Virus record (IMG/VR): IMGVR_UViG_3300042471_001502
Coordinates: 1 to 41,640 of that record
Reading direction: 5' to 3' (one strand)
DNA length: 41,640 nucleotides
DNA from: a virus
How positions within the stretch are numbered: position 1 is the first letter of the stretch; the number at the start of each line of letters is the position of its first letter. Shown here in pieces: positions 16,112 to 24,020 of this stretch. A model generated the notes under the pieces. It made no database searches. It saw only the letters and a program-made list of their open reading frames with translations, and was not told the origin of the DNA. A program made the translations under genes and the position numbers.

Positions 16112-18955
16112 ATGTCGTATAAAAAAATACTTTTGCGTCGTGATACTTCGTCTAACTGGTCGTCAACAAACCCGATTCTGTCAAGTGGGGAACTCGGCTA
16201 CGAGACAAATACTGGCAAACTGAAAATTGGTAATGGTTCTTCCGCATGGAACTCATTGGCGTATTGGTCAGGAAACCTTTCGGCAGGCGCTCTAAATGAC
16301 CTTGGCGACGTAACGATTACCGATGCCGCAAATGGTGACTTTCTGCGCTGGAACGGAACTGCATGGGTAAATGATGCGGTAAATCTTGCCACTGACACTG
16401 TGGGCAACTACATGGTTGATGTCTCTGCTGGCACTGGCATAACTGTAAGCCACACACCAAGTGAAGGCTCAACGGCAACCGTAAGTGTCAACACTACCGT
16501 CATTGCGCCGCTTGCATCTCCAACTTTTACTGGTACGGTCACAGTCCCAACCCCAGTAAACGGAACTGATGCCGTAACAAAAAACTATGCAGACACAATT
16601 TCTGCAGGCATCAACTGGCACGTTGCGGTTGAACTAACAACTGCTGCCGCTCTGCCAAATTCTCCAACATACAACAATGGAACAAGCGGTGTTGGGGCCA
16701 CACTCACGGCTGGCTCAAATGCGCGTCTTTTGGTCGACGGAACAAATGCCACAACTGGCGACAGAATCCTAGTCAAAAATCAAGTAGATGCAACTCAAAA
16801 CGGACTTTATGTTGTTACGGCTCAAGGCTCAGCAAGCGCAGTTTATGTTCTTACCAGAGCATCTGACCAAGATGGATTTAATGACGATGTGGCTCGTGGT
16901 GACGCCGTTTACACTGCAAGTGGCGCAACAAACATAAACCAAGGTTTTATTCTTTACTCTCTTGGAACTGGCACAAACGGGAAACACATAATTGGAACAG
17001 ATAATCTCAACTGGTCTCAGTTCACTGGCGCCGCCAATATAACTGCGGGAACAGGAATCACCAAAACTGGCAATACCTTGTCAATTGGGCAAGATGTCGG
17101 CACAGGCGCAACTGTGAGTTTTGCTACCGTAAACGCAAATCTCACAGGTGCAGTGACTGGAAACGCCAGCACGGCTACAACTTTGCAAACAGCAAGAAAT
17201 ATTGCTGGAAAGTCTTTTAACGGTTCAGCAGATATTTCGATTGCTCCAACCGACCTGACTGGAGTTACATCAACCGCATCAGAAATCAACATCCTTGATG
17301 GAGCAACACTTTCTACGACTGAACTCAATTACGTAGATGGTGTAAGTTCACCAATTCAAACACAACTTGATGCAAAGGCGCCTCTCGCATCCCCAACGTT
17401 TACTGGTTCTGTTTCGGTGCCAACACCTACAGAAAATTCGCATGCCGCAACAAAACTCTATGTTGATGGAGCAGTTTCTTCGGCGTCAATTACCGCACTG
17501 AATGATATTGGTGACGTCACCATAACAAGTGCGTCATCTGGCCAATTCCTGAAATGGAACGGCACTGCCTGGATTAACGACTCAATTCCAGCGATAAATA
17601 GCATTGACGACATTACAGGCGTAACCATTACAGCCGCTGCGGATAAAGACTTCTTGATGTTTAACGGAACTGCATGGGTTGACCAACCAATAACACTTGG
17701 AACCGACACAAGTGGCAACTATGTTTCCGATGTCACGGCTGGAACTGGCGTAACAGTAACTCACACTCCTGGCGAGGGTTCGAGTGCTTCAATTTCAATT
17801 GGGCAGGCTGTTGGCACAAGTAGCAACGTCACATTTGCAAACATAACATCGACTGGAACAGTTTCTTTGTCTGGTGACCCGTCTAGCGCCCTGCACGCTG
17901 TGACCAAACAATATGTTGACAATGTTGTTAGCAACATCAACTTCCATGAGCCTGTCCATGTTGCAACCACAGCAAACTTAGATGGAACTTACTCAAACGG
18001 AACATCTGGCGTCGGCGCCACACTCACTAAAAGCACCAATGGCGCAATCGGAACAATAGACGGCCAATCTGTTTCTGTTGGGCAAAGAATTTTGGTTAAA
18101 TCGCAAACTGATGCTAAACAAAACGGAATTTACACCGTAACCGCAGTTGGTGACGGCTCAAATCCATGGCAGTTGACGCGAGCAACAGACGCTGACAATA
18201 ACCCAAGTGGTGAACTCAAATCGGGCGATTTTTGCTTTGTCACAAATGGAAGCACAAACGCTGGATTCGGTTTCGTCAACTCGTCAGTTGCAAGCCCAAT
18301 CGTCATCGGAACAAGCGAAGTAACTTATTCGACTTTTAACGCTGCGCAAGTAGTCGTTGCTGGAACTGGTCTTTCATATTCTGGAACAACGCTCAATGTA
18401 GGGACTGCCGATTCTGGTCGAATCGTAGTAAACGCAGACAACATAGACTTGGCAACAACTGGCGTATCAGCATCGACATACACTTCGGTAACAGTTGACA
18501 CATACGGTCGCGTAACTTCTGGTTCAAATCCGACAATAACCCTTGGCACGAATACCAACGGCAACTACATGGCCGATGTATCCGCTGGAACTGGGATATC
18601 GGTAACCCACACGCCTGGCGAAGGCTCAACAGCAACAATTGCTTTGGCAGACGTGTCAACAAATGCTCAAACGGCGAGTTACACGCTGGTGCTATCTGAC
18701 AAGAATAAGATTGTCGAAATGAACGTTGGCTCTGCAAACAACTTGACTGTGCCGCTCAACTCGTCACAGGCTTTTCCAGTTGGTTCACAAATAAACATTT
18801 TGCAAACTGGCTCTGGTCAAACAACCGTTGTTGCAACTGGCGGAGTAACGATTAACGCAACTCCTGGCTTGAAACTTAGAGCCCAATGGTCATACGCCTC
18901 CCTCATAAAGAGAGCGGAAAACACTTGGGTTTTAGTTGGAGACATTTCAGCGTAA
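16112..18955 (+). CDS. Large tail fibre, Mtd N-terminal type (947 aa)
   Basis: The N-terminal 50 residues (YKKILLRRDTSSNWSSTNPI, ILSSGELGYETNTGKLKIGN, G-S-S-A-W-N-S-L-A-Y) match the N-terminal domain of major tropism determinant-type fibres. The rest is modular. GDVTIT-x-x-x-x-G-x-F-L-x-W-N-G-T-A-W-x-N units recur three times, and VSAGTGI-x-V-x-HTP-x-EGS units three times. A longer module (TSGVGATLT ... DRILVK ... NGLYVVTA) is duplicated at about residues 165-310 and 605-745. The C-terminus (ASYTLVLSDKNKIVEMNVGS ... LKLRAQWSYASLIKRAENTW) is homologous to the minus-strand fibre at 31531-32448. It is likely a receptor-binding fibre. Confidence 0.82.
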   Translation: MSYKKILLRRDTSSNWSSTNPILSSGELGYETNTGKLKIGNGSSAWNSLAYWSGNLSAGALNDLGDVTITDAANGDFLRWNGTAWVNDAVNLATDTVGNYMVDVSAGTGITVSHTPSEGSTATVSVNTTVIAPLASPTFTGTVTVPTPVNGTDAVTKNYADTISAGINWHVAVELTTAAALPNSPTYNNGTSGVGATLTAGSNARLLVDGTNATTGDRILVKNQVDATQNGLYVVTAQGSASAVYVLTRASDQDGFNDDVARGDAVYTASGATNINQGFILYSLGTGTNGKHIIGTDNLNWSQFTGAANITAGTGITKTGNTLSIGQDVGTGATVSFATVNANLTGAVTGNASTATTLQTARNIAGKSFNGSADISIAPTDLTGVTSTASEINILDGATLSTTELNYVDGVSSPIQTQLDAKAPLASPTFTGSVSVPTPTENSHAATKLYVDGAVSSASITALNDIGDVTITSASSGQFLKWNGTAWINDSIPAINSIDDITGVTITAAADKDFLMFNGTAWVDQPITLGTDTSGNYVSDVTAGTGVTVTHTPGEGSSASISIGQAVGTSSNVTFANITSTGTVSLSGDPSSALHAVTKQYVDNVVSNINFHEPVHVATTANLDGTYSNGTSGVGATLTKSTNGAIGTIDGQSVSVGQRILVKSQTDAKQNGIYTVTAVGDGSNPWQLTRATDADNNPSGELKSGDFCFVTNGSTNAGFGFVNSSVASPIVIGTSEVTYSTFNAAQVVVAGTGLSYSGTTLNVGTADSGRIVVNADNIDLATTGVSASTYTSVTVDTYGRVTSGSNPTITLGTNTNGNYMADVSAGTGISVTHTPGEGSTATIALADVSTNAQTASYTLVLSDKNKIVEMNVGSANNLTVPLNSSQAFPVGSQINILQTGSGQTTVVATGGVTINATPGLKLRAQWSYASLIKRAENTWVLVGDISA
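16600..18345 (+). repeat. Two diverged copies of a 140-residue fibre module within one gene
   Basis: The first copy is at about 16600-17040 and the second at about 17925-18345. They share NGTSGVGATLT, RILVK, QNGLYVVTA/QNGIYTVTA and LTRA-x-D motifs in the same order. A third relative lies in the fibre gene at 5376. Boundaries are approximate. Confidence 0.6.
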
Positions 18956-18958
18956 TTT

Positions 18959-19453
18959 ATGCCAACTAGAGCGCCAAAAGACAGCGGTGGCAAAAAGCCA
19001 ACTACGCCAACAAGTCCAACGGGCACGGCCGTTCCCGTTGTAAATAACACCAACCCAAACAGCGTTCAGTCAGTAAGCGTTGCTTTCACGCCGTCTTCTT
19101 ACATTGGCAAGGGAACAGTTACATACACGGCGACCTCAAGTCCTGGTGGTTTGACTGGGACTGGCTCATCTTCGCCAATAACCGTATCTGGCTTAACTTC
19201 TGGAACTTCTTATACATTTACGGTTGTCGCAAATACAAATTACGGTGTTCCATCAGATGTTTCAGGGGCATCACCATCGGTAACTCCTCCATATTTCCCG
19301 CCATTTTTCCCACCCTTTTTCCCTCCATACTTCCCGCCGTTCTTCCCACCGTTCTTCCCGCCATTCTTTCCTCCTTTCTTCCCGCCATTCTTCCCCCCAT
19401 TCTTCCCGCCATATTTCCCACCTTGCTTTAATCCAAAATTGGGTCCGTGCTGA
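18959..19453 (+). CDS. FN3/Ig-like protein with C-terminal PP[FY]F tandem repeat
   Basis: This 164-residue protein starts 3 bases after the fibre stop. Residues 1-30 are Thr/Pro/Lys rich. Residues 35-105 form one FN3-like domain (SVQSVSVAFTPSSYIGKGTV, YTATSSPGGLTGTGSSSPIT, VSGLTSGTSYTFTVVA). The tail is twelve tetrapeptides PP-[F/Y/C]-F, ending NPKLGPC. There is no signal peptide. The tail codons vary at synonymous sites, so the protein sequence itself seems to be selected. A relative with only two and a half repeats is encoded at 30959. The FN3 domain may bind glycans on cell surfaces. The repeat could be a hydroxylation substrate, a hydrophobic tip or a polyproline-like stalk, but its function is unknown. 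Confidence 0.7.
   Translation: MPTRAPKDSGGKKPTTPTSPTGTAVPVVNNTNPNSVQSVSVAFTPSSYIGKGTVTYTATSSPGGLTGTGSSSPITVSGLTSGTSYTFTVVANTNYGVPSDVSGASPSVTPPYFPPFFPPFFPPYFPPFFPPFFPPFFPPFFPPFFPPFFPPYFPPCFNPKLGPC
19286..19429 (+). repeat. 12-bp tandem repeat encoding PP[FY]F x12
   Basis: Twelve in-frame 12-bp units encode PPYF, PPFF and one PPCF. Units differ mainly at third codon positions (CCA/CCG/CCT/CCC, TTC/TTT), so the amino-acid repeat is conserved while the DNA is not. Confidence 0.9.
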
Positions 19454-19499
19454 TTAGTAAAATCCAGAACCACAATGCAGTTGCCGTTAGGGTTGTGAC

Positions 19500-20138
19500 A
19501 TGAGCATGGACGTTACAGCAGAAAGCCCATGGAAAATTAAACCAGGGCATTTTGGAAACAGCGTCTCCAATATTGTTGTTATTGAAAATTTTATTGAATT
19601 AGAAGACCTTAAAATAATTCAAGACTTTTGTCCAACAATTAATGAATGGAACAACTCTGCAGAGAGCGTATATGCCGAAGACGGCACATGTTTGTATGAT
19701 GCAGACTACTGGAATGATAGGCAATGCAGTAGTGAGATACTGGAAAAACTCAACAAACAAGTTTGGTTTATTGTCGATAAATATATTGACAAGATGCAAA
19801 AAACAATAGAAGACTTTTACAAAGTCAAAGTAAGTAAGCGCCCACCAGTAATAATGAAGTGGCGCCCAGGAATTGAACAGCGCCCGCACGCAGACAAACA
19901 ACTAAACGACGGAAGACCAAATGCATTTGTTGATTATGACCTCAACTCGTTGTTTTATTACAACGACGATTTTGAGGGCGGCGACTTGTTCTACCCCCAA
20001 CACGACATCACCATAAGGCCAAAACCTGGATTAGCGGTAATGCACCCAGGAGACGTTAATTACCTACATGGCGTAACAATGATTACAAAGGGATTTAGGT
20101 ATACGACTCCATCGTTCTATACGGTTGTTGGCTCATAA
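19500..20138 (+). CDS. 2OG-Fe(II) oxygenase, prolyl-4-hydroxylase-like
   Basis: This 212-residue protein has the P4H fold. The lead-in is IVVIENFIELEDLKIIQDFC, with iron ligands H130-x-D132 (QRPHADKQ) and H190 (YLHGVTMI), R200 (GFRYTTPSFY) for 2-oxoglutarate, and the D-D-F-E-G-G-D-L-F-Y strand typical of phage P4Hs. It follows the PPFF protein with a 46-base gap, so that protein is a natural candidate substrate (inferred). The 3' end overlaps the convergent dehydrogenase-like gene (20095-20658) by 44 bases, which is unusual. No promoter is evident. Confidence 0.83.
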   Translation: MSMDVTAESPWKIKPGHFGNSVSNIVVIENFIELEDLKIIQDFCPTINEWNNSAESVYAEDGTCLYDADYWNDRQCSSEILEKLNKQVWFIVDKYIDKMQKTIEDFYKVKVSKRPPVIMKWRPGIEQRPHADKQLNDGRPNAFVDYDLNSLFYYNDDFEGGDLFYPQHDITIRPKPGLAVMHPGDVNYLHGVTMITKGFRYTTPSFYTVVGS

Positions 20139-20658
20139 TCCTGTTTTCTTTTTTTGCTGTTTCTTTGCAATTAACAATTGTCCAAACTGAGTCAATAAAC
20201 AAAGAACCAACGAATTCTGCTTTCTCTCCGTGCAAAAGCATAAGGCGAGTGAGCCCATCTTTTTTAAATATTTCATTGAGTGGATACCCATGAATTGCTC
20301 CGTCAACATATTCATATTTTCCTTTTGCGGTTATCTCATAAAATTTTTTTTCTGATTGTTCTCCCCATAAAGAATTGAAGTCAACAAGAAGTTTGTCAAA
20401 TCCAGTCTTGACTAGTTTTTCTGCAGTTTCTGGCCCGCAGTTACCAAAACCCACACACATAATTACGTCAGAACGTTTTGATAGTTCTTCCATCGTCACA
20501 ACGTCAAATGCTCCGACAGATAAGGCTCTTTTTTGGGTTTTTTGCGAGCGACCCTCAGATGCCCAAATAACCGAGTGGCCAGATTCGCGCAAAGAAAAGG
20601 CAATAGAAGAACCCATTACGCCAAGTGAAACAACGCCAATATTTAAGTTGGTAGCCAT
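20095..20658 (-). CDS. NAD(P)-binding domain, beta-hydroxyacid dehydrogenase-like, truncated
   Basis: This 187-residue protein has the Rossmann start of the 6-phosphogluconate/3-hydroxyisobutyrate dehydrogenase superfamily (IGVVSLGVMGSSIAFSLRES, GHSVIWASEGRS), then KRSDVIMCVGFG and a DGAIHGYP segment, comparable to the substrate motif DAPVSGG. Family members are near 290 residues and have a C-terminal all-helical domain. Here most of that domain is missing. The Asp/Arg cofactor-choice position reads SEGRSQKT, which may suit NADP. It may be a reduced enzyme, a regulatory protein or a decaying gene. It is divergent from the PhyH-like gene with only 22 bases between starts, and converges on the P4H at 19500. 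Confidence 0.65.
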   Translation of the reverse strand: MATNLNIGVVSLGVMGSSIAFSLRESGHSVIWASEGRSQKTQKRALSVGAFDVVTMEELSKRSDVIMCVGFGNCGPETAEKLVKTGFDKLLVDFNSLWGEQSEKKFYEITAKGKYEYVDGAIHGYPLNEIFKKDGLTRLMLLHGEKAEFVGSLFIDSVWTIVNCKETAKKENRIMSQQPYRTMESYT

Positions 20659-20680
20659 ATAAGAATGATAGTCTCACCCC

Positions 20681-21697
20681 ATGGAGACAAACATCCCCAA
20701 GGGCTTTGACACATCAACCCCATATCACGATTACACAGTTACCGAAGTTATTGCTAGACACTTTTGGGTGGGGGAGACAACTGGATATCAAGCAGTTGCC
20801 AATGCGTGGCAGCAAATAGCAAATGGGAAAATTGATGAATTGGGGCTAGAAACAGGTTTTGTTGAAAGCGCAGGATTTCTACATGCTTTAAACACTTTTG
20901 GCAAAAATATTCACATTAATGGTCATGGGCACAAAACAAATACTGGCAGGCATTCTTATGTTGACTACAGGATGTTAAAACAATACACATCATATGACAA
21001 GCATGAAGATTTTGTCGATAATGGATATGCAGTATTTCTCAACTCCATATCTGAGAATTACATTAATAAATATAAATTGGAATATGCAGAACGCATGTCC
21101 GCGGCTTCAACCAGCCAGCAATCTTATTTGCCATCCAAAAAAGAGCATCTTGTTTCCGAAACCATAGTTTCCATTCTTTGCAGTGAATTTATGGATGTTT
21201 TGGCAAATTCACTTGGTTCTGCGTACGGATTGGCTTTTGTTGAAGCGCACATGTTGTTTTCTGGCGGGAATTGGAAAATTGAAGTGCCCTGGTGCAATCA
21301 GGAAATTACATCGCCAGGGACGATTATGGCAATGGTGGCCATTGAGGACCATCACCCAATATCTGGAGTACTGCAAATATCAGCAGGCTCTCACACCTTA
21401 AAACTTGACACAGAAATAGTTGGCGATTTGAGCACTGCAGTAAAATACCAGGCATACAGCAAATATTGTCATACGCTGGCGAATGATGATGTTTCTAAAA
21501 TATATCAACATATGCCCATGGCTGGCGATGCGATTGCGTGGCAGGGCAGGTGCCTATACAGCGATGCAGTGCCAGCAGGCAAGGAACCCAAAACCAGAAA
21601 TTCACTTATTGGGATTTTTGAAAAAGTTGATGCTCAAGAAAAACGAAATTCATTAATCCCAGTCAAAGATAGAAATAACTTGTTTCTTGTTAAGTGA
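20681..21697 (+). CDS. PhyH-like protein with no visible iron ligands
   Basis: This 338-residue protein shows the core order of phytanoyl-CoA-dioxygenase-like proteins. It has a long helical N-terminal half, FVEAHMLFSGGNWKIEVPWC, then TIMAMVAIEDHHPISGVLQI with SAGSHTLKLD (the G-x-L-x-x-x-x-GSH motif), and a late MPMAGDAIAWQGRCLY strand with R at KTRNSLIG. The HxD pair expected near WCNQE is absent, and the distal His position reads Tyr-Ser-Asp. If the alignment is right, the protein cannot bind iron normally and would be a pseudo-oxygenase or a new-chemistry variant. TAGTCT six bases before ATG may be a -10 for a leaderless start. The 3' end abuts the next convergent gene. Confidence 0.5.
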   Translation: METNIPKGFDTSTPYHDYTVTEVIARHFWVGETTGYQAVANAWQQIANGKIDELGLETGFVESAGFLHALNTFGKNIHINGHGHKTNTGRHSYVDYRMLKQYTSYDKHEDFVDNGYAVFLNSISENYINKYKLEYAERMSAASTSQQSYLPSKKEHLVSETIVSILCSEFMDVLANSLGSAYGLAFVEAHMLFSGGNWKIEVPWCNQEITSPGTIMAMVAIEDHHPISGVLQISAGSHTLKLDTEIVGDLSTAVKYQAYSKYCHTLANDDVSKIYQHMPMAGDAIAWQGRCLYSDAVPAGKEPKTRNSLIGIFEKVDAQEKRNSLIPVKDRNNLFLVK

Positions 21698-22561
21698 TTA
21701 CATTCCCAACATGTAATCAATATCGTTTTTAATTATTCGCAAAGACTCGTCAATGCCCTTTTGTTGCAGTTTTGTTGGGTAGGGCGCATTTGTCCATTTG
21801 AAAAACTCTTCTTCCCCAAGTTCTTCCTTTATTTTTTGCAAGCCTTGACCCTGCCACCAGTAAAAAGGTTGACCATAAATATCTCGCTCACCAAGAAGAA
21901 AAGAATTGTGATATCGAACAAACTTGGTTCCAGTTTTGTCAATCAGAAATTTTGTGAAATTTCCAGTCAGATTACACATTCCCACTTTGTCATCTGGCTT
22001 TGATGCTTTTACTTTTGCCCAGGGTATAAATTCATCCGTATACGGAGTGCCATTTTCCTGATAATCGGCCTTGTAGCAACCAGTAAGGTAAAACCAAAGT
22101 TCGTGAATATCTTGAATTTTTTGTGAGTTTGGTATGTAATTTTCACTATACGAATGTTTGTCAAAGCGTCCATTTGTCAATTCTGTAAACTCGTAAGTTG
22201 AACCAAAATGTTTTTGAGCATAATCTTGAGCAATTTGACCTGGGGTAAGGTCTAATCCGTTTTTTTCTGCATATGTGGCAAGACCGCCCTGGAATTGCTC
22301 ATATCCGTGACACACAAAATCATCCACGACAACGGCCAATATTTTAAAATTATCGTTTCCCTTATACATTTGATGAAGTTGCTCAATTACGCCATGCTGG
22401 GGTATGTTGCCACAGCCAGCAGCGACATTGAAAAGAAGCGTTACCTTCCCTTTTGCGTCGCCCAAAACGTCATTGTTTTTCCCGTCGGCAGACTTAATTG
22501 GTATTTCGTAAATAGATATTGGAAGATTGTAGATTTCTTGGGATATCGTCTTTGCAGTCAC
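21698..22561 (-). CDS. Glutathione-peroxidase-like thioredoxin-fold protein
   Basis: This 287-residue protein uses a GTG start. The N-terminal half has the GPx pattern. IPIKSADGKNNDVLGDAKGK leads to VTLLFNVAAGCGNIPQHGVI, with the peroxidatic-Cys position C50, then FKILAVVVDDF. The C-terminal signature NLTGNFTKFLIDKTGTKFVR resembles the GPx W-N-F-x-K-F-L-I-x-x-x-G motif, but the Trp is replaced by Gly and the Gln of FPCNQF is absent. Typical GPx is 160-200 residues. About 90 extra residues lie between the halves. It would reduce peroxides with a thiol donor, perhaps protecting iron oxygenases or the host during infection. The missing residues make activity uncertain. Its start lies 49 bases from the divergent P4H at 22611. 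Confidence 0.65.
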   Translation of the reverse strand: MTAKTISQEIYNLPISIYEIPIKSADGKNNDVLGDAKGKVTLLFNVAAGCGNIPQHGVIEQLHQMYKGNDNFKILAVVVDDFVCHGYEQFQGGLATYAEKNGLDLTPGQIAQDYAQKHFGSTYEFTELTNGRFDKHSYSENYIPNSQKIQDIHELWFYLTGCYKADYQENGTPYTDEFIPWAKVKASKPDDKVGMCNLTGNFTKFLIDKTGTKFVRYHNSFLLGERDIYGQPFYWWQGQGLQKIKEELGEEEFFKWTNAPYPTKLQQKGIDESLRIIKNDIDYMLGM

Positions 22562-22610
22562 GGCAATATTCTACTATGATGTTGCTTCACACCAAGGAAG
22601 GCAACACAAA

Positions 22611-23300
22611 ATGAACACAAGCGTAAACGTCTCATGTGAGTATTTGGGTGACCCGCGTTTTGCAATTATGGTTTACAGAAATATGCTTCCCAGAGAACTT
22701 CGGTTAATCGAGCGCCTTGAGGAAACCATAGGGACAAGCACAACCCCTCCCTACATGTGGATGGAAGCCCTTGTGGGGCACCAACAAAAAATGCCCGAAT
22801 ATAGAGACTGCTTTGATTGCAAAGTCAGCGAGCAAATTGCAATAAGCGCACCAGCCCAATTTTCCGAAATTACTCGGATTTGGTCAGATACGAACGAAAG
22901 ATTAATTCCATGCCTGAGACATTACGAGTCGATGTACAACGTAAAGATGGACTACATGGAAGCAATCAATTATGTCAAATATGGGCGCAATCAGCACTTT
23001 CAAGTACACACGGATGATGGCTTCTCCTATACATGCACAATTTCATCAGTAATGTACTTGAATGACGACTATGAGGGCGGAGAATTAATTTTTCCGCATT
23101 TTGATTTAAAGTTCAAGCCAGAAGCAGGCGACATTGTGTTTTTCCCATCAAATTTTTTATTTTCCCACGCGTCGCTTCCAGTGCAAAGTGGAACCAAATA
23201 CTCAGCAGTAACCATGTTCGACTACGACGACACATTTCACAATAAGCCACAGTCCTACTCGCCACAGGCAGCAACACGTGGAGTTAGCGCCTCACAATGA
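22611..23300 (+). CDS. 2OG-Fe(II) oxygenase, prolyl-4-hydroxylase-like
   Basis: This 229-residue protein has iron ligands H133-x-D135 (QVHTDDGFSY), H186 (LFSHASLP) and a Lys, K196, where Arg usually binds 2-oxoglutarate. It also has the typical YLNDDYEGGELIFPHFDLKF strand and EAGDIVFFPSNF. Many viral P4Hs have Lys at this position, so it is probably active. The gene has its own divergent upstream region of 49 bases shared with the GPx-like gene. A TATGAT at 22575-22580 is a possible -10. Its stop overlaps the next start (ATGA, 23297-23300), so the DUF6065-like protein is translationally coupled to it. Confidence 0.83.
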   Translation: MNTSVNVSCEYLGDPRFAIMVYRNMLPRELRLIERLEETIGTSTTPPYMWMEALVGHQQKMPEYRDCFDCKVSEQIAISAPAQFSEITRIWSDTNERLIPCLRHYESMYNVKMDYMEAINYVKYGRNQHFQVHTDDGFSYTCTISSVMYLNDDYEGGELIFPHFDLKFKPEAGDIVFFPSNFLFSHASLPVQSGTKYSAVTMFDYDDTFHNKPQSYSPQAATRGVSASQ

Positions 23301-24007
23301 CAAATGTTCAATTTGTCAAAACAACACAAAATCCACCAGAAATTAGGCAGTCCAGAATCAAAAGGGACTGGATGGACGAGACCTACAAAAAGCATGCTTA
23401 TCAATGCATGCCAATGTCGGTTGCAAATGTTTTTGGTTGGGAACTTGTACTGAGCGAAGATGTTGTTGTCCAGTGGGATGGCGGAAACTCTGTCCCCAAA
23501 ATATTGTCTGGAGAAAAAACATCAAGCGGGTTTACCCAGGTGCATTGCTCAATCATCGGCATGGTTTCTTTCGCTATGGGTTGGGTTATACGAACAGAAG
23601 AAAATTACAGCACTTGGTTTTCTGGTTTGCCAAACTACCTAAGGGAAGATGCGCAAGCACTTTCTGCGACTGTCCCCACATTTTGGTGGCCAGACGAAAT
23701 TCAGATGAACTGGAAAATAAACAAAATTGGTGCTCCAGTAACGTTTAAAGCAGGTGAGCCGTTCTGTTTCTTTAACGTTTATGACAACAGGGTCATGACG
23801 GAAGTAAGTGTTTCTGTGAGCAACTTGTGGGATGACAAGGAACTTGTTGAACAGAGGGTTAAATATGGCGAACTCAAAGCAAAAAATAATACTGAAAAGC
23901 CATGGACGTGGACAAAAGGAATCAAAACAGGACTTGACGCAGACAACAATGTTATTGGGCCAACATTCACAGGACTTCCCGTTATCACAGTCCCAAATCA
24001 AAAGTGA
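23297..24007 (+). CDS. DUF6065-like protein
   Basis: This 236-residue protein has a sequence pattern I associate with DUF6065 proteins. It has KRDWMDETYKKHAYQCMPMS, VANVFGWELVLSEDVVVQWD, a long segment with FTQVHCSIIGMVSFAMGWVI, then TFWWPDEIQMNWKINKIGAP and FKAGEPFCFFNVYDN. The function of the family is not known to me. It is found near oxygenase or peptide-modification genes in some bacteria, so a partner role is possible. The gene overlaps the preceding P4H by four bases and ends 13 bases before the next P4H. It has a large Trp content and no signal peptide. Confidence 0.5.
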   Translation: MTNVQFVKTTQNPPEIRQSRIKRDWMDETYKKHAYQCMPMSVANVFGWELVLSEDVVVQWDGGNSVPKILSGEKTSSGFTQVHCSIIGMVSFAMGWVIRTEENYSTWFSGLPNYLREDAQALSATVPTFWWPDEIQMNWKINKIGAPVTFKAGEPFCFFNVYDNRVMTEVSVSVSNLWDDKELVEQRVKYGELKAKNNTEKPWTWTKGIKTGLDADNNVIGPTFTGLPVITVPNQK

Positions 24008-24015
24008 TAAAATTG
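24005..24015 (+). promoter_or_regulatory. Putative extended -10, leaderless start for the next P4H
   Basis: TGATAAAATTG overlaps the stop of the DUF6065-like gene. Its hexamer TAAAAT (24008-24013) ends 7 bases before ATG 24021, and that ATG has no Shine-Dalgarno site. Together these suggest a leaderless transcript. Confidence 0.45.
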
Positions 24016-24020
24016 CGGCT

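Noticed and set aside
19218-19473. Minus-strand Gly/Lys/Met-rich frames over the PPFF repeat
   Set aside because: They are antisense to the PPFF repeat, which has synonymous codon variation supporting the plus-strand frame.
23832-24020. Upstream extension of the 2OG oxygenase frame
   Set aside because: The region is coding in another frame (DUF6065-like), and the ATG 24021 is preceded by a -10-like element, so the extension is unlikely.
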